The position numbers were made by a program, and so were the translations under genes. Positions 55,981 to 64,000 of a DNA stretch of 64,000 nt are shown in pieces (positions within the stretch are counted from its first letter, which is position 1; every line of letters begins with the position of its first letter). Below the pieces are notes generated by a model that was not told the DNA's origin, searched no databases, and saw only the letters and a list, made by a program, of their open reading frames with translations. Source of the stretch: Marinoscillum sp. MHG1-6 (GTDB lineage: Bacteria > Bacteroidota > Bacteroidia > Cytophagales > Cyclobacteriaceae); NCBI RefSeq assembly GCF_024714475.1, contig NZ_JAMZMI010000002.1, positions 744,001 through 808,000 on the forward strand, written 5' to 3'.

Positions 55981-56583
55981 ATGAAAAAAATTCTTTACCT
56001 GGTCATTCCAATCGTTATAGTCATCATTGGGTACTCAATGCTTAGCGGCTCGTCTGAGGATTATATTAATCAAATCCAGGCCAGACGACAAGAGCAAATT
56101 ACCTATCTCAAAACAGCTGATGACAGCCCCTTCAACAGGTTTGATGTGCCCTTTGAAGAACCAAAATACTTTCCTGTCTCAACTGACTACAGAGTGCGAG
56201 CCAATTTGGAACGTTTCTCGAAAACCGAACGAGTAATTCTTCAAACAAGCGATGGAGTTACCAAGAGCTTCATAAAATTCGCCTATGCAAAATTTAAACT
56301 ACAAGGCGAGGCTCATCAATTACTCATTCTGAAGCCCACTGGTTTTGGAGCTGATGAACATTACTTCCTGGGTTTTGCAGACGAAACCAGTGGTGCCTCA
56401 ACCTATGGTGGGGGCAGGTACATTGACCTTGAAATTGGAAAGTCGGACAACATAACTATTGATTTCAATATGGCCTATAATCCATACTGCGCTTATACCA
56501 CCGGTTACTCTTGCCCAATTCCACCTGCAGAAAACATCCTGCCCATTGGAATAGAGGCTGGGGAAATGGATTATAAACATTAA
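55981..56583 (+). CDS. DUF1684 family protein, membrane anchored
   Basis: This 200-residue protein opens with a membrane anchor (ILYLVIPIVIVIIGYSML). The rest matches DUF1684: DYINQIQARRQEQITYLKTA, SPFNRFDVPFEEPKYFPV, GFADETSGASTYGGGRYID and the signature end DFNMAYNPYCAYTTGYSCPIPPAENILPI. The family is widespread in Bacteroidota and Actinobacteria with no known function. It is probably oriented into the periplasm. The conserved Cys pair (PYCAYTTGYSC) and Tyr-rich turn could form a metal or disulfide site. Confidence 0.85.
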   Translation: MKKILYLVIPIVIVIIGYSMLSGSSEDYINQIQARRQEQITYLKTADDSPFNRFDVPFEEPKYFPVSTDYRVRANLERFSKTERVILQTSDGVTKSFIKFAYAKFKLQGEAHQLLILKPTGFGADEHYFLGFADETSGASTYGGGRYIDLEIGKSDNITIDFNMAYNPYCAYTTGYSCPIPPAENILPIGIEAGEMDYKH

Positions 56584-56636
56584 TTGCTAGGGCAAGTAAC
56601 CCCACTTTAATATTTTTGCCGACTAACACAAATCAC

Positions 56637-56664
56637 AGGTGAGGTACAATATGATCACTCACCT
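56637..56664 (+). promoter_or_regulatory. Hairpin in the pheT leader
   Basis: AGGTGAG (56637-56643) and CTCACCT (56658-56664) form a perfect 7-bp stem with a 14-base loop, 20 bases before the pheT ATG. A TATTTTTG box at 56611-56618 fits the -7 consensus and would put the hairpin at the start of the mRNA. A role in controlling synthesis is possible but unproven. Confidence 0.4.
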
Positions 56665-56684
56665 ATTAAACTGAATCAATATCC

Positions 56685-59084
56685 ATGAAAATCTCTTACA
56701 ACTGGTTAAAAGATTTCATTCAAATAGATGAAACCCCTGAAAAAATTGGCAGCATTCTTACCCAAACAGGTTTAGAGGTTGAAAGCATAGATGAAGTTGA
56801 AAAAATTAAAGGTGGGCTTGAGGGGCTTGTGGTGGGAGAAGTCCTTACCTGCGAGCAACACCCAAATGCGGACAAGCTTAAATTGACCAGGGTTGATGTC
56901 GGTAATGGAGAGCCACTTCCAATAGTATGCGGAGCACCAAATGTAGCCACCGGCCAAAAAGTGATTGTGGCCACAGTAAACACCATGATCTATCCGTCTT
57001 CCGGGGAACCCTTCAAAATCAAAAAATCAAAAATCAGGGGCGAAGTATCTGAGGGTATGCTCTGTGCTGAGGATGAGATCGGCATGGGCGCAAGTCACGA
57101 TGGTTTATTAGTGCTGAATACGGACAAACCTAATGGAACCTCGATTAAAGAGTTATTTGATACTGGAAAAGACTTCGTATTCGAAATCGGCTTAACACCT
57201 AACCGTGGAGATGCGACGGGGCATTTAGGGGCCGCACGGGATTTACGTGCCTACTTTAATCGTCCATTAATTGAGACGGACTTTAAGACTCCTGAAAAAA
57301 AGATTGATCGACCAATTGAAGTTTCTGTAGAGAACACAGAAGCCTGCCCGAGATATTCCGGAGCAACCATCAGAGGAGTGAAGGTTGGTCCTTCACCTGA
57401 CTGGCTTCAGTGGAGACTACGTGCGGTAGGTCTTTCTCCAATTAATAATATTGTGGATATCACCAATTACGTGATGATGTCTTTGGGGCAACCCATGCAT
57501 GCTTTTGATGCAGATGTGACTGGTGAAAAGATCACCGTGGGTACGCTTTCGTCCGGCACTAAGTTCAAAACGCTGGACGAGGTCGAAAGAACGCTGCATG
57601 AAAAGGACCTGATGATCTGTAATGATAAAGGTGGAATGTGCATTGCTGGCGTATTTGGAGGAGTGGATTCAGGCGTAAAAGACTCTACCACGGACATCTT
57701 CCTGGAGAGCGCCTATTTCTCTGCCGACTGGGTTCGTGCTACGGCGATGAGACATAGCCTTTCAACAGATGCCTCCTTCCGATTTGAGCGTGGAACAGAT
57801 CCAGAGATCACCATCCAGGCACTTGATATGGCCACCACCCTCATATTAGAATATGCCGGTGGGTATCTGGCGTCGGACTATACTGACATCTATCCATCAA
57901 GAGTCGAGAAAGTAAAAATTCCAACTACTTTCCATAATTTTCATCGATTGATTGGTGAAGAGATTCCTAACGGACGCATTCTTGAAATTCTGAACGGATT
58001 AGATATTGAGACAGTTGAAATGACAGAAGAAGGCTTCACGGCTGTGGTTCCGGCCTACAGAAGCGAAGTAACGAGAGAGGCTGACCTTGTCGAGGAAGTT
58101 CTTAGAATATATGGGTTCAACAATATCCCGCTAGAGGAAACGCTCTCTGCAGGATATATGGCTCATTTCAATGAGAAAGAACCTTACAAGCTTCAGGAAA
58201 ATGTTTCTCAATATCTGGCAGGATCGGGATACTCGGAAATCCAAACCAACTCTCTTACCAATCCGGAATACTTCCATAAAATACCAGTTGGCGAAAATCC
58301 GGTTGAAATTCTTAATAAGTCCAGCGAAGAGCTCGGCTACATGAAGACCACACCTATTTACACGGGTTTGGAATCACTACGACACAATATCAACAGAAGA
58401 CAGAAGAACCTCAGGTTTTTTGAGTTTTCTAAAACCTATCAGAAAGCTGACACCTACAAGGAAACAGAGCTGCTTAGTTTTTACCTGACCGGTGAGAGTA
58501 ACGAGGCATCGTGGAATAAAAGTGCTAATCCAATCACTTTTTATGACTTGATGCAAACTGTTCTTTCTGTATTCAGTTCCCTGAAAATGGACGAGCCCAC
58601 TTTTGAAGAACTAATCGACGAAAATTATTCATATGGCCTGACAGTCACTTATAACAATGCAGTTATTGGCAAGATTGGTAAGCTTCATAACAAGTTGACC
58701 GGATATTTTGATATAGATCAGGAAGTGTTCTATGCTGAATTACTTTGGAAAAAACTGATCAAAGGGGCAAAAACGCAATATGAATTCTCACCGCTATCAA
58801 AATACCCGGAAGTTCGCAGGGACCTGTCTTTGGTGATCGATGAGGGCGTTAGTTATAAGGAGATCAAGCAATTAGCTTTTAAGTTTGAAAAAAAATTGTT
58901 AAATCGTCTTAATGTTTTTTCTGTCTACAAGGGAGACAAGTTGGATGCTGGCAAAAAATCTTATGCTATTAGTTTTTACCTGCAGGACAAAGAGCAAACT
59001 CTGAGCGACAAGGTGATCGACAAAACGATGAATAACCTAATCAGAGCTTTTGAAACAAATATTGGTGCATTAATCAGAAAGTAA
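56685..59084 (+). CDS. pheT: Phenylalanyl-tRNA synthetase beta subunit
   Basis: This 799-residue subunit pairs with PheS to charge tRNA-Phe. It has the N-terminal tRNA-binding EMAP-like domain (about 40-150: GLVVGEVLTCEQHPNADKLK, GQKVIVATVNTMI), the B3/B4 editing region (RYSGATIRGVKVGPSPDWLQ, VDITNYVMMSLGQPMHAFD), the B5 domain (about 400-470) and the C-terminal FDX-ACB domain (YPEVRRDLSLVIDEGVSY). The length fits bacterial PheT. pheS is not adjacent, which is common in Bacteroidota. Its stop codon abuts the next gene with no gap. Confidence 0.97.
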   Translation: MKISYNWLKDFIQIDETPEKIGSILTQTGLEVESIDEVEKIKGGLEGLVVGEVLTCEQHPNADKLKLTRVDVGNGEPLPIVCGAPNVATGQKVIVATVNTMIYPSSGEPFKIKKSKIRGEVSEGMLCAEDEIGMGASHDGLLVLNTDKPNGTSIKELFDTGKDFVFEIGLTPNRGDATGHLGAARDLRAYFNRPLIETDFKTPEKKIDRPIEVSVENTEACPRYSGATIRGVKVGPSPDWLQWRLRAVGLSPINNIVDITNYVMMSLGQPMHAFDADVTGEKITVGTLSSGTKFKTLDEVERTLHEKDLMICNDKGGMCIAGVFGGVDSGVKDSTTDIFLESAYFSADWVRATAMRHSLSTDASFRFERGTDPEITIQALDMATTLILEYAGGYLASDYTDIYPSRVEKVKIPTTFHNFHRLIGEEIPNGRILEILNGLDIETVEMTEEGFTAVVPAYRSEVTREADLVEEVLRIYGFNNIPLEETLSAGYMAHFNEKEPYKLQENVSQYLAGSGYSEIQTNSLTNPEYFHKIPVGENPVEILNKSSEELGYMKTTPIYTGLESLRHNINRRQKNLRFFEFSKTYQKADTYKETELLSFYLTGESNEASWNKSANPITFYDLMQTVLSVFSSLKMDEPTFEELIDENYSYGLTVTYNNAVIGKIGKLHNKLTGYFDIDQEVFYAELLWKKLIKGAKTQYEFSPLSKYPEVRRDLSLVIDEGVSYKEIKQLAFKFEKKLLNRLNVFSVYKGDKLDAGKKSYAISFYLQDKEQTLSDKVIDKTMNNLIRAFETNIGALIRK

Positions 59085-59384
59085 ATGGGAAACGAAACAC
59101 TAAGAACGGAGTTAAGTCAACTTGAAAGAAGGGTCAAACTTTTGCTTAGTGAGCATTCCGCACTGAAATCTGAAATTCAGCAACTAAAAAAAGCCAACGA
59201 AGATTTGAAAAGTCAACTGAGCGCCCAAAATGGGCATTTGACAAACTTTCAAAATCAAGCGAAAATTAGTAGACTTGTAGATAGCATGTTAGCCGAGGGG
59301 AAGACTTCAAATGAATTGAAGACAGTGATCGAGGGCTACATCAAGGAAATAGATAAATGTATAGCTCATTTGGGTGAAGCATAA
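59085..59384 (+). CDS. Short coiled-coil protein between pheT and zapA (ZapB-like candidate)
   Basis: This 99-residue protein has a heptad-rich coiled coil over about residues 3-60 (LRTELSQLERRVKLLLSEHS, LKSEIQQLKKANEDLKSQLS) and a short globular-looking tail (RLVDSMLAEGKTSNELKTVI, GYIKEIDKCIAHLG). The ATG follows directly after the pheT TAA, and zapA starts 5 bases after its stop. It is too short and lacks motifs for family assignment by eye. Position beside zapA and the coiled coil suggest a partner in Z-ring assembly, but that is inference. Confidence 0.78.
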   Translation: MGNETLRTELSQLERRVKLLLSEHSALKSEIQQLKKANEDLKSQLSAQNGHLTNFQNQAKISRLVDSMLAEGKTSNELKTVIEGYIKEIDKCIAHLGEA

Positions 59385-59389
59385 ACCGA

Positions 59390-59674
59390 ATGGCAGAATT
59401 ATCAATAAAGCTGAAGATTGGGAATCGCGAGTATCCCATGAAGGTGAAAGCCGAAGATGAAGAACGCATTAGGCGGGCAGGAAAAATGATCAATGAAAAA
59501 ATCAGATCCTATAAGGATCAGTTTGGTATTGATGATTATCAGGACCTGTTGGCAATGGTTGCGTTTGATTTTCTCGTGGATAAGATGAAAAGTGATGAAA
59601 CCATTGAAACCACGGATGAGTTCGCACTCAACCAAATTCGCACGATTAATCAGCTAATTGTCGACGCAACGTAA
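59390..59674 (+). CDS. zapA: Cell division protein ZapA
   Basis: This 94-residue protein binds FtsZ and bundles its filaments. The N-terminal ZapA domain is visible (LSIKLKIGNREYPMKVKAED, EERIRRAGKMINEKIRSYKD) followed by the helical C-terminal half (YQDLLAMVAFDFLVDKM, FALNQIRTINQLIVDAT). The size is typical. It is co-transcribed with the coiled-coil gene upstream (5-base gap). An 80-base gap separates it from rny; that space is too short for 6S RNA, which sometimes follows zapA. Confidence 0.9.
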   Translation: MAELSIKLKIGNREYPMKVKAEDEERIRRAGKMINEKIRSYKDQFGIDDYQDLLAMVAFDFLVDKMKSDETIETTDEFALNQIRTINQLIVDAT

Positions 59675-59754
59675 TACAAAATCTTTTCCTTTCTGTAGAC
59701 ATCCATCATTGAGTTAGCTCCACTCGCTGACTATCAATATATATACATAAACAA

Positions 59755-61320
59755 ATGGATGATGTAATCATATATGCCGTATTAGGCATAATCGGTATCA
59801 TACTGGGTGTAGGTATCGATCGCGTTCTTCTAAAAAAGATTTTGAAGAAGAACCTGGAAGAGGCGGAGGAGCAAAAAAAGCTTATCCTGAAAGAGGCGGA
59901 GGTCACCGCTGAAAGTATCAAAAAGGACAGGATATTAGAAGCGAAAGAGAAGTTTCTAAAACTTAAAACGGAATTTGATGAAGAGGCTAATCGTAAGAAA
60001 AACCAAATCATCAACAACGAAAACAAGCTCAAGCAAAGGGAGTCCAACCTCTCCAAACAAATTGAGCAGAACAAGCGAGCAGAAGCTGAACTTGACTCAA
60101 TGAAAGAAAACCTTCAAGCTCAAATGGAGGTAGTCAAATCAAGAAAAGAGGAATATGAAAAGCTGAAAAATCAGCAAATCGCGATCCTTGAAAAGGTGTC
60201 AAATCTGACAGCCGAGGAAGCCAAAAATCAGCTTATCGAAACCCTGAAAGATGAGGCCCGCACAGATGCTTCAGCGCACATTAAGGACATTATTGAGGAA
60301 GCCAAACTCACAGCCACTAAAGAGGCTAAAAAGATTGTGCTTCAAACGATCCAACGTACGGCCACTGAACATGCCATCGAGAACTGTGTCTCCGTTTTCA
60401 ACATTGAAAGTGACGACATCAAAGGGAAGATCATTGGGCGTGAAGGAAGAAATATACGTGCCCTTGAAGCTGCCACTGGTGTTGAGATCATCGTAGATGA
60501 CACACCTGAAGCAATTATCATTTCAGGATTCGATCCGGTAAGAAGAGAGATTGCCAGGCTATCCCTTCACAGACTTGTTCAGGACGGCAGGATCCACCCT
60601 GCCCGAATTGAAGAGATTGTGGGCAAGACCAGTAAAAATATCGAAGAGGAAATTGTCGAGATAGGAGAACGAACAGTTATTGATCTTGGCATTCACGGAC
60701 TTCACCCTGAGCTCATTAAGTATGTTGGCAGAATGAGATTCCGCTCCTCCTACGGACAGAATCTTCTCCAGCACTCAAGAGAGGTTGCCAAACTTTGTGG
60801 CACGTTAGCTTCGGAACTTGGGCTGAATGCCAAACTGGCGAAAAGAGCCGGGCTGTTGCACGATATTGGTAAAGTCTACCCTGATGAACCGGATAAGCCA
60901 CACGCTATTATCGGCATGGAGCTCGCTAAGAAGTTCAAGGAAAGTGCTGAAGTATGTAATGCCATTGGAGCCCACCATGATGAGATCGAGATGACCTCGA
61001 TGATCTCTCCAATCATACAGGCATGTGATGCCATTTCCGGTAGCCGTCCTGGAGCACGTCGAGAGATCATGGAGCAATACCTGAAAAGGCTCAAAGAGCT
61101 GGAGAGTGTTGCACTTAGCTTCGATGGTGTAAATAAATGCTATGCCATTCAGGCTGGTAGAGAGCTAAGAGTACTTGTTGACGCAGAGCATGTCTCTGAT
61201 AAACGTGCCAGCGAGATCTCTTTCAATATCTCACAGAAGATTGAAAAGGAAATGCAATATCCGGGTCAGATTAAGGTCACTGTGATTCGGGAGACCAGAG
61301 CGGTAGCATTTGCCAAGTAA
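59755..61320 (+). CDS. rny: Ribonuclease Y
   Basis: This 521-residue membrane-bound endoribonuclease starts mRNA decay. It has an N-terminal membrane segment ([20 protein letters not shown]), a long charged coiled coil (about 30-190), a KH domain ([39 protein letters not shown]) and an HD domain ([40 protein letters not shown]). All catalytic HD residues are present. The end [12 protein letters not shown] is the usual RNase Y C-terminus. It follows zapA and closes the cluster with the hairpin at 61363-61394. Confidence 0.97.
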   Translation: MDDVIIYAVLGIIGIILGVGIDRVLLKKILKKNLEEAEEQKKLILKEAEVTAESIKKDRILEAKEKFLKLKTEFDEEANRKKNQIINNENKLKQRESNLSKQIEQNKRAEAELDSMKENLQAQMEVVKSRKEEYEKLKNQQIAILEKVSNLTAEEAKNQLIETLKDEARTDASAHIKDIIEEAKLTATKEAKKIVLQTIQRTATEHAIENCVSVFNIESDDIKGKIIGREGRNIRALEAATGVEIIVDDTPEAIIISGFDPVRREIARLSLHRLVQDGRIHPARIEEIVGKTSKNIEEEIVEIGERTVIDLGIHGLHPELIKYVGRMRFRSSYGQNLLQHSREVAKLCGTLASELGLNAKLAKRAGLLHDIGKVYPDEPDKPHAIIGMELAKKFKESAEVCNAIGAHHDEIEMTSMISPIIQACDAISGSRPGARREIMEQYLKRLKELESVALSFDGVNKCYAIQAGRELRVLVDAEHVSDKRASEISFNISQKIEKEMQYPGQIKVTVIRETRAVAFAK

Positions 61321-61362
61321 TTTGATGTACCGGTTGAGTTTAGAAATCAACTGACAATAGCA

Positions 61363-61394
61363 TACAAAAAGCCCGGATGTCTGGGCTTTTTGTA
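61363..61394. terminator. Bidirectional terminator between rny and the convergent small gene
   Basis: A 12-bp perfect stem (TACAAAAAGCCC / GGGCTTTTTGTA) with an 8-base loop. It ends both the rny transcript and the minus-strand trx transcript. Confidence 0.9.
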
Positions 61395-61406
61395 TTGTTT
61401 GAAGAA

Positions 61407-61664
61407 TTACGAGTCTATTGAGCCCATAACTCTTTTCATAAAGCCATTGAGCGCCTCCTTCTGTGGAGTTCCATTCTTAACCTCTTTACTCACTTCTAGT
61501 GCTCCATAAAGGTTGGAAAGCAGTTCTCCCAACACATCCAGCTCCTCATCTTTCAACGCCGGAGAATCAGCCAGGTGCTCCAATAACTCAATTGTTTCGA
61601 TCACCCAATCCTCGTCGTTTTGATCTACAAACTCAACGATGTGTTTAATTACTGGTAACTTCAT
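61407..61664 (-). CDS. Small helical protein paired with thioredoxin (DUF6952-like)
   Basis: This 85-residue protein reads MKLPVIKHIVEFVDQNDEDW, then VIETIELLEHLADSPALKDE and GTPQKEALNGFMKRVMGSID. It is fully helical, acidic, and has no Cys. I recall this family as a Bacteroidota-specific small protein found beside thioredoxins (DUF6952), but that name should be checked. Its ATG lies 20 bases inside the 3' end of the thioredoxin gene, in a different frame, so translation is coupled. The role is unknown; an adaptor or target of the thioredoxin is likely. Confidence 0.8.
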   Translation of the reverse strand: MKLPVIKHIVEFVDQNDEDWVIETIELLEHLADSPALKDEELDVLGELLSNLYGALEVSKEVKNGTPQKEALNGFMKRVMGSIDS

Positions 61665-61956
61665 CCAATACTTTAGTTATCACTTCAACTTTGTTTCCTG
61701 CTGACTGAGACACCAACTGTCCGTTCACAAAACCGGCGAAAGTAGGTAGATTCTTGACTTCAGCAAGTGATCTTGATTGAGGAAGCTTTTCAGCATCTAC
61801 ATAGATGAACTTGATATCCTCATTCTCCCCAGCCATTCTTTTAAATTTCGGCTTCACCAGTTTACAATTGCCACACCACGTAGCTCCATATTGCACCATT
61901 ACCTTAGGTGTACTGTCAACAATGTCTTGTAGGTTATCTTCCGCAAGTTCAATCAT
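61645..61956 (-). CDS. Thioredoxin-family protein
   Basis: This 103-residue thioredoxin fold has the active site WCGNC (Cys28, Cys31) in VMVQYGATWCGNCKLVKPKF, in place of the common WCGPC. The rest is typical: IKFIYVDAEKLPQSRSLAEV, NLPTFAGFVNGQLVSQ (cis-Pro region) and EVITKVLDEV. It has no signal peptide and is cytoplasmic. It is the first gene of a two-gene unit with the small helical protein and is divergent from the OxyR gene across 94 bases. Confidence 0.93.
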   Translation of the reverse strand: MIELAEDNLQDIVDSTPKVMVQYGATWCGNCKLVKPKFKRMAGENEDIKFIYVDAEKLPQSRSLAEVKNLPTFAGFVNGQLVSQSAGNKVEVITKVLDEVTSN

Positions 61957-62050
61957 ATCCTTAGTCTTTTATTTAAGTTGTAATTTCTTCTTGAATGCAA
62001 ATTTGAATTAGAAGCTATATAGTATTTTTATCTTCTTATAACTTTTTCTT

Positions 62051-62983
62051 ATGACCTTCGCGCAGCTTGAATATGCCTTAGCCATTCAAAAATATGGAAG
62101 TTTTAGCAAGTCCGCTCAAAAACTCTCGCTATCACAACCAGCCCTTAGCTCACAAATTCAGAAACTAGAAAACGAAATCGGAATAAGATTGTTTGATCGA
62201 TCATCAAACCCCATCATAGCGACAGAAGATGGTCATCAATTCCTTGTGAGGGCTGAAGAAATAATCACGAGTACGCATAAGTTAAAGGACTTTTCACAGC
62301 ATCTTTCCAGTGACTATTCCGGTGAGTTGAGAGTGGGAATTATTCCAACGCTCTCACCCTTCCTGGTTCCTTTATTCAGTCAATCACTTAGCCTCGACTA
62401 CCCAAACTATAAACTCGATATTACCGAGCTGATTACTCAAAAGGTCATTCAGCAAGTTAGATCCGGAGATTTGGATGTGGGGATCATATCAACCCCCATT
62501 CAAGCTCATGGCATCCTCTCTGATCCGCTTTTCTATGAGAAATTCTATTTCTATTCCTCTACAGACCTGGACGGAGCTATCCTGAATGTCAATGACATCA
62601 ATCATGAAGATCTTTGGCTTCTTGAAGAAGGTAACTGCTTTAGAGATCAGGTAAATGACTTTTGCAAGATCAAAGGACTGAGAGAAAGTAAACCTGTAGT
62701 ATATCGCTGCAATTCCATAGATTCACTCATCCGCATGGTCGATAACCATGGTGGTTATACCATACTTCCTGAGCTTACAACCATCAGCCTGACAGAAGAT
62801 CAGGCATCCAATATTAGGCCTATTGAAAGAAAGGCTCGCGAAATTGGTTTGATCACACGAACCATTCCTGATAAAGAGCGCTACATCAAGGTATTAAAAA
62901 CCTACATTCAACAAAATGTACCCAAACATATGCTCAGCAAAGAAAACCTTGAGGTGGTAGATCCAGGCCTGGAGGTCAGCTAA
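62051..62983 (+). CDS. oxyR: OxyR-type LysR transcriptional regulator
   Basis: This 310-residue regulator has an N-terminal winged helix-turn-helix (MTFAQLEYALAIQKYGSFSK, LSLSQPALSSQIQKLENEIG) and a LysR substrate domain. The peroxide-sensing pair is Cys196 and Cys205 in LLEEGNCFRDQVNDFC, with the same nine-residue spacing as E. coli OxyR Cys199/Cys208 and the same GxCxRDQ context. It probably responds to H2O2 by forming a disulfide and then controls its own gene and the divergent thioredoxin operon through the 94-base intergenic region. Confidence 0.9.
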   Translation: MTFAQLEYALAIQKYGSFSKSAQKLSLSQPALSSQIQKLENEIGIRLFDRSSNPIIATEDGHQFLVRAEEIITSTHKLKDFSQHLSSDYSGELRVGIIPTLSPFLVPLFSQSLSLDYPNYKLDITELITQKVIQQVRSGDLDVGIISTPIQAHGILSDPLFYEKFYFYSSTDLDGAILNVNDINHEDLWLLEEGNCFRDQVNDFCKIKGLRESKPVVYRCNSIDSLIRMVDNHGGYTILPELTTISLTEDQASNIRPIERKAREIGLITRTIPDKERYIKVLKTYIQQNVPKHMLSKENLEVVDPGLEVS

Positions 62984-64000
62984 TTAATTCTTACCATAGA
63001 GCTTCTTGCCATCTTCCTCATATTTATCTCCCGGAGTCCACCACAACACATCATTGGTGTTAGCGATTTTGTTTAACGTGTAGATATAAGCTTTGGAGAA
63101 TTTTATGAGGTAATCATAGTCCAGTGTTTGAGGCTCATCGGTAGGCTGATGATAATAATCCGTAATTGCGGCTCCCATTTCTACCACACCTGGTCCATAG
63201 GAGACCGCCGGGACACCCTTAGCAGCAAAGCTTACGTTATCAGATCGGTCATAGAAATTTTCCTCAGGAAACATGTCATCAATAGCCTCCAGTCCAAACA
63301 TATCTGCCCCTTCCACAAGGTACGGGGTCACTGATGTTCTGTTAAAACCTACGATGGTCACTTTACTGATATCATCATACCCTCCTGTATCAGTATTTAA
63401 ATTGAACACTGTTTTTTCAAGTGGGATCAAAGGATGTTCGGCATACCACTGACTTCCCAACAAACCGACTTCTTCTGCATTACACGCCAAAAACAGAATA
63501 GACCTTTTAGCCGGATGCTTTGCAAAGTATTTTGCAGTATTGATCATATTCGCGATGCCGATGCCATTGTCCCTGGCACCGTTCCATATCGAATCTTCTC
63601 CTCCTACGACATTCTTCACCCCCACATGATCCAAATGGGCCGATATCAGGATATAATCATCTTTTAATTCAGGATCGGTTCCCTCAATATAGGCCACCAC
63701 ATTTGGAGCGATCACTTTTTCATTCCCGGAACCTGAAAGCTTCAGGGTAATCTCCTCACCGTCTTTGGACTTAAAATAGCTCAGCAAATCGCCACTTTCA
63801 TCTACCAGCCATCCTGAAGGGAAGGGCTTTGACTGCTGACCATGATCCAATGCAAACTGGTCTCCTGATAAATAGTTAACGATTAATTTCCATGGAATAC
63901 GAGAAGGTCGATACAACTCAATAAGACCCAGAGCACCTCTCTCTCTCGCCAAAGCTGATTTTTGCAATGAGAATTTGTATGACCCTTTGGAGGGATCTCC
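62984..64000 (-). CDS. M28 family zinc peptidase, partial (5' end beyond window)
   Basis: The frame is open from the stop at 62984 to the window edge (339 codons), so the N-terminus is missing. The M28 core is present with zinc ligands in DYILISAHLDHVG, WNGARDNGIGIANM, LFLACNAEEVGLLGSQWYAE and NLNTDTGGYDD, and the last His in TDYYHQPTDEPQTLDYDYL. The missing part should include the signal peptide and the PA-like domain; the first visible residues (GDPSKGSYKF) lie in that region. The enzyme is probably a secreted or periplasmic aminopeptidase. The stop directly abuts the end of the convergent oxyR gene. Confidence 0.92.
   Translation of the reverse strand, partial: GDPSKGSYKFSLQKSALARERGALGLIELYRPSRIPWKLIVNYLSGDQFALDHGQQSKPFPSGWLVDESGDLLSYFKSKDGEEITLKLSGSGNEKVIAPNVVAYIEGTDPELKDDYILISAHLDHVGVKNVVGGEDSIWNGARDNGIGIANMINTAKYFAKHPAKRSILFLACNAEEVGLLGSQWYAEHPLIPLEKTVFNLNTDTGGYDDISKVTIVGFNRTSVTPYLVEGADMFGLEAIDDMFPEENFYDRSDNVSFAAKGVPAVSYGPGVVEMGAAITDYYHQPTDEPQTLDYDYLIKFSKAYIYTLNKIANTNDVLWWTPGDKYEEDGKKLYGKN

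Noticed and set aside
59675-59754. 6S RNA or another small RNA gene downstream of zapA
   Set aside because: The gap is only 80 bases, too short for 6S RNA, and no conserved fold is evident.

Overview
The window reads as chromosome of a Bacteroidota bacterium, most likely a Cytophagales-type (Fulvivirga / Reichenbachiella / Roseivirga-like) marine or soil polymer degrader. The evidence is a SusC/SusD pair with an ECF sigma factor and FecR anti-sigma, type IX secretion (T9SS) C-terminal sorting domains, a TANNTTTG-type -7 promoter in front of rpsT, monomeric NADP isocitrate dehydrogenase and standalone pheT. I saw no tRNA, rRNA, insertion sequence, integrase or CRISPR array. This placement is inference from gene content, not from a search.

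Layout. (1) 1-8471 is a surface-glycan biosynthesis block: a partial glycosyltransferase, two tandem GT61-type enzymes, a GT4 enzyme, a lipid/glycan ABC exporter and a polytopic membrane protein, all on the minus strand, plus a GT4-like enzyme on plus. (2) 8457-16793 is mixed housekeeping: a TPR protein, a large DUF2723 GT-C-type membrane protein, a DinB-like protein, lipoprotein MsrA, a transglutaminase-like/DUF350 pair and an Ada repair protein. (3) 16868-32797 is a pectin utilisation locus. On minus, in transcription order, it holds ECF sigma, FecR, SusC with an STN domain, SusD, a PKD lipoprotein, PL1 pectate lyase, an unassigned propeller-like secreted protein and a CE8 pectin methylesterase. 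A large PL1 pectate lyase with a T9SS sorting domain is divergent on plus. (4) 32886-40495 holds an extradiol dioxygenase, an orphan T9SS-tail mini-protein, bifunctional NAD(P)HX repair enzyme, nuoDCBA, a LonN-domain protein, a META lipoprotein and a small membrane protein. (5) 40547-46843 holds an unusual ammonium transporter fused to a SpoIIE-like phosphatase domain with missing active-site residues, then icd, panB and a redoxin. (6) 46973-61320 is housekeeping: GDPD, aspS, tadA, sod, an S1/P1-type hydrolase, rpsT, radC, pheT, a coiled-coil protein, zapA and rny. (7) 61407-64000 is an OxyR / thioredoxin / small helical protein module and a partial M28 peptidase.

How the parts work together. 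In the pectin locus the STN domain of SusC, FecR and the ECF factor would form a trans-envelope switch. The T9SS-sorted lyase would cut pectate at or outside the cell surface, SusCD and the PKD lipoprotein would bind and import oligomers, and the second lyase, the esterase and the propeller protein would act after or during import. The strongest candidate for something new is the Amt-pseudophosphatase fusion at 40547-42808. Next are the orphan T9SS tail protein at 33833-34207, the unassigned propeller protein at 17884-19722, and the coiled-coil gene between pheT and zapA.
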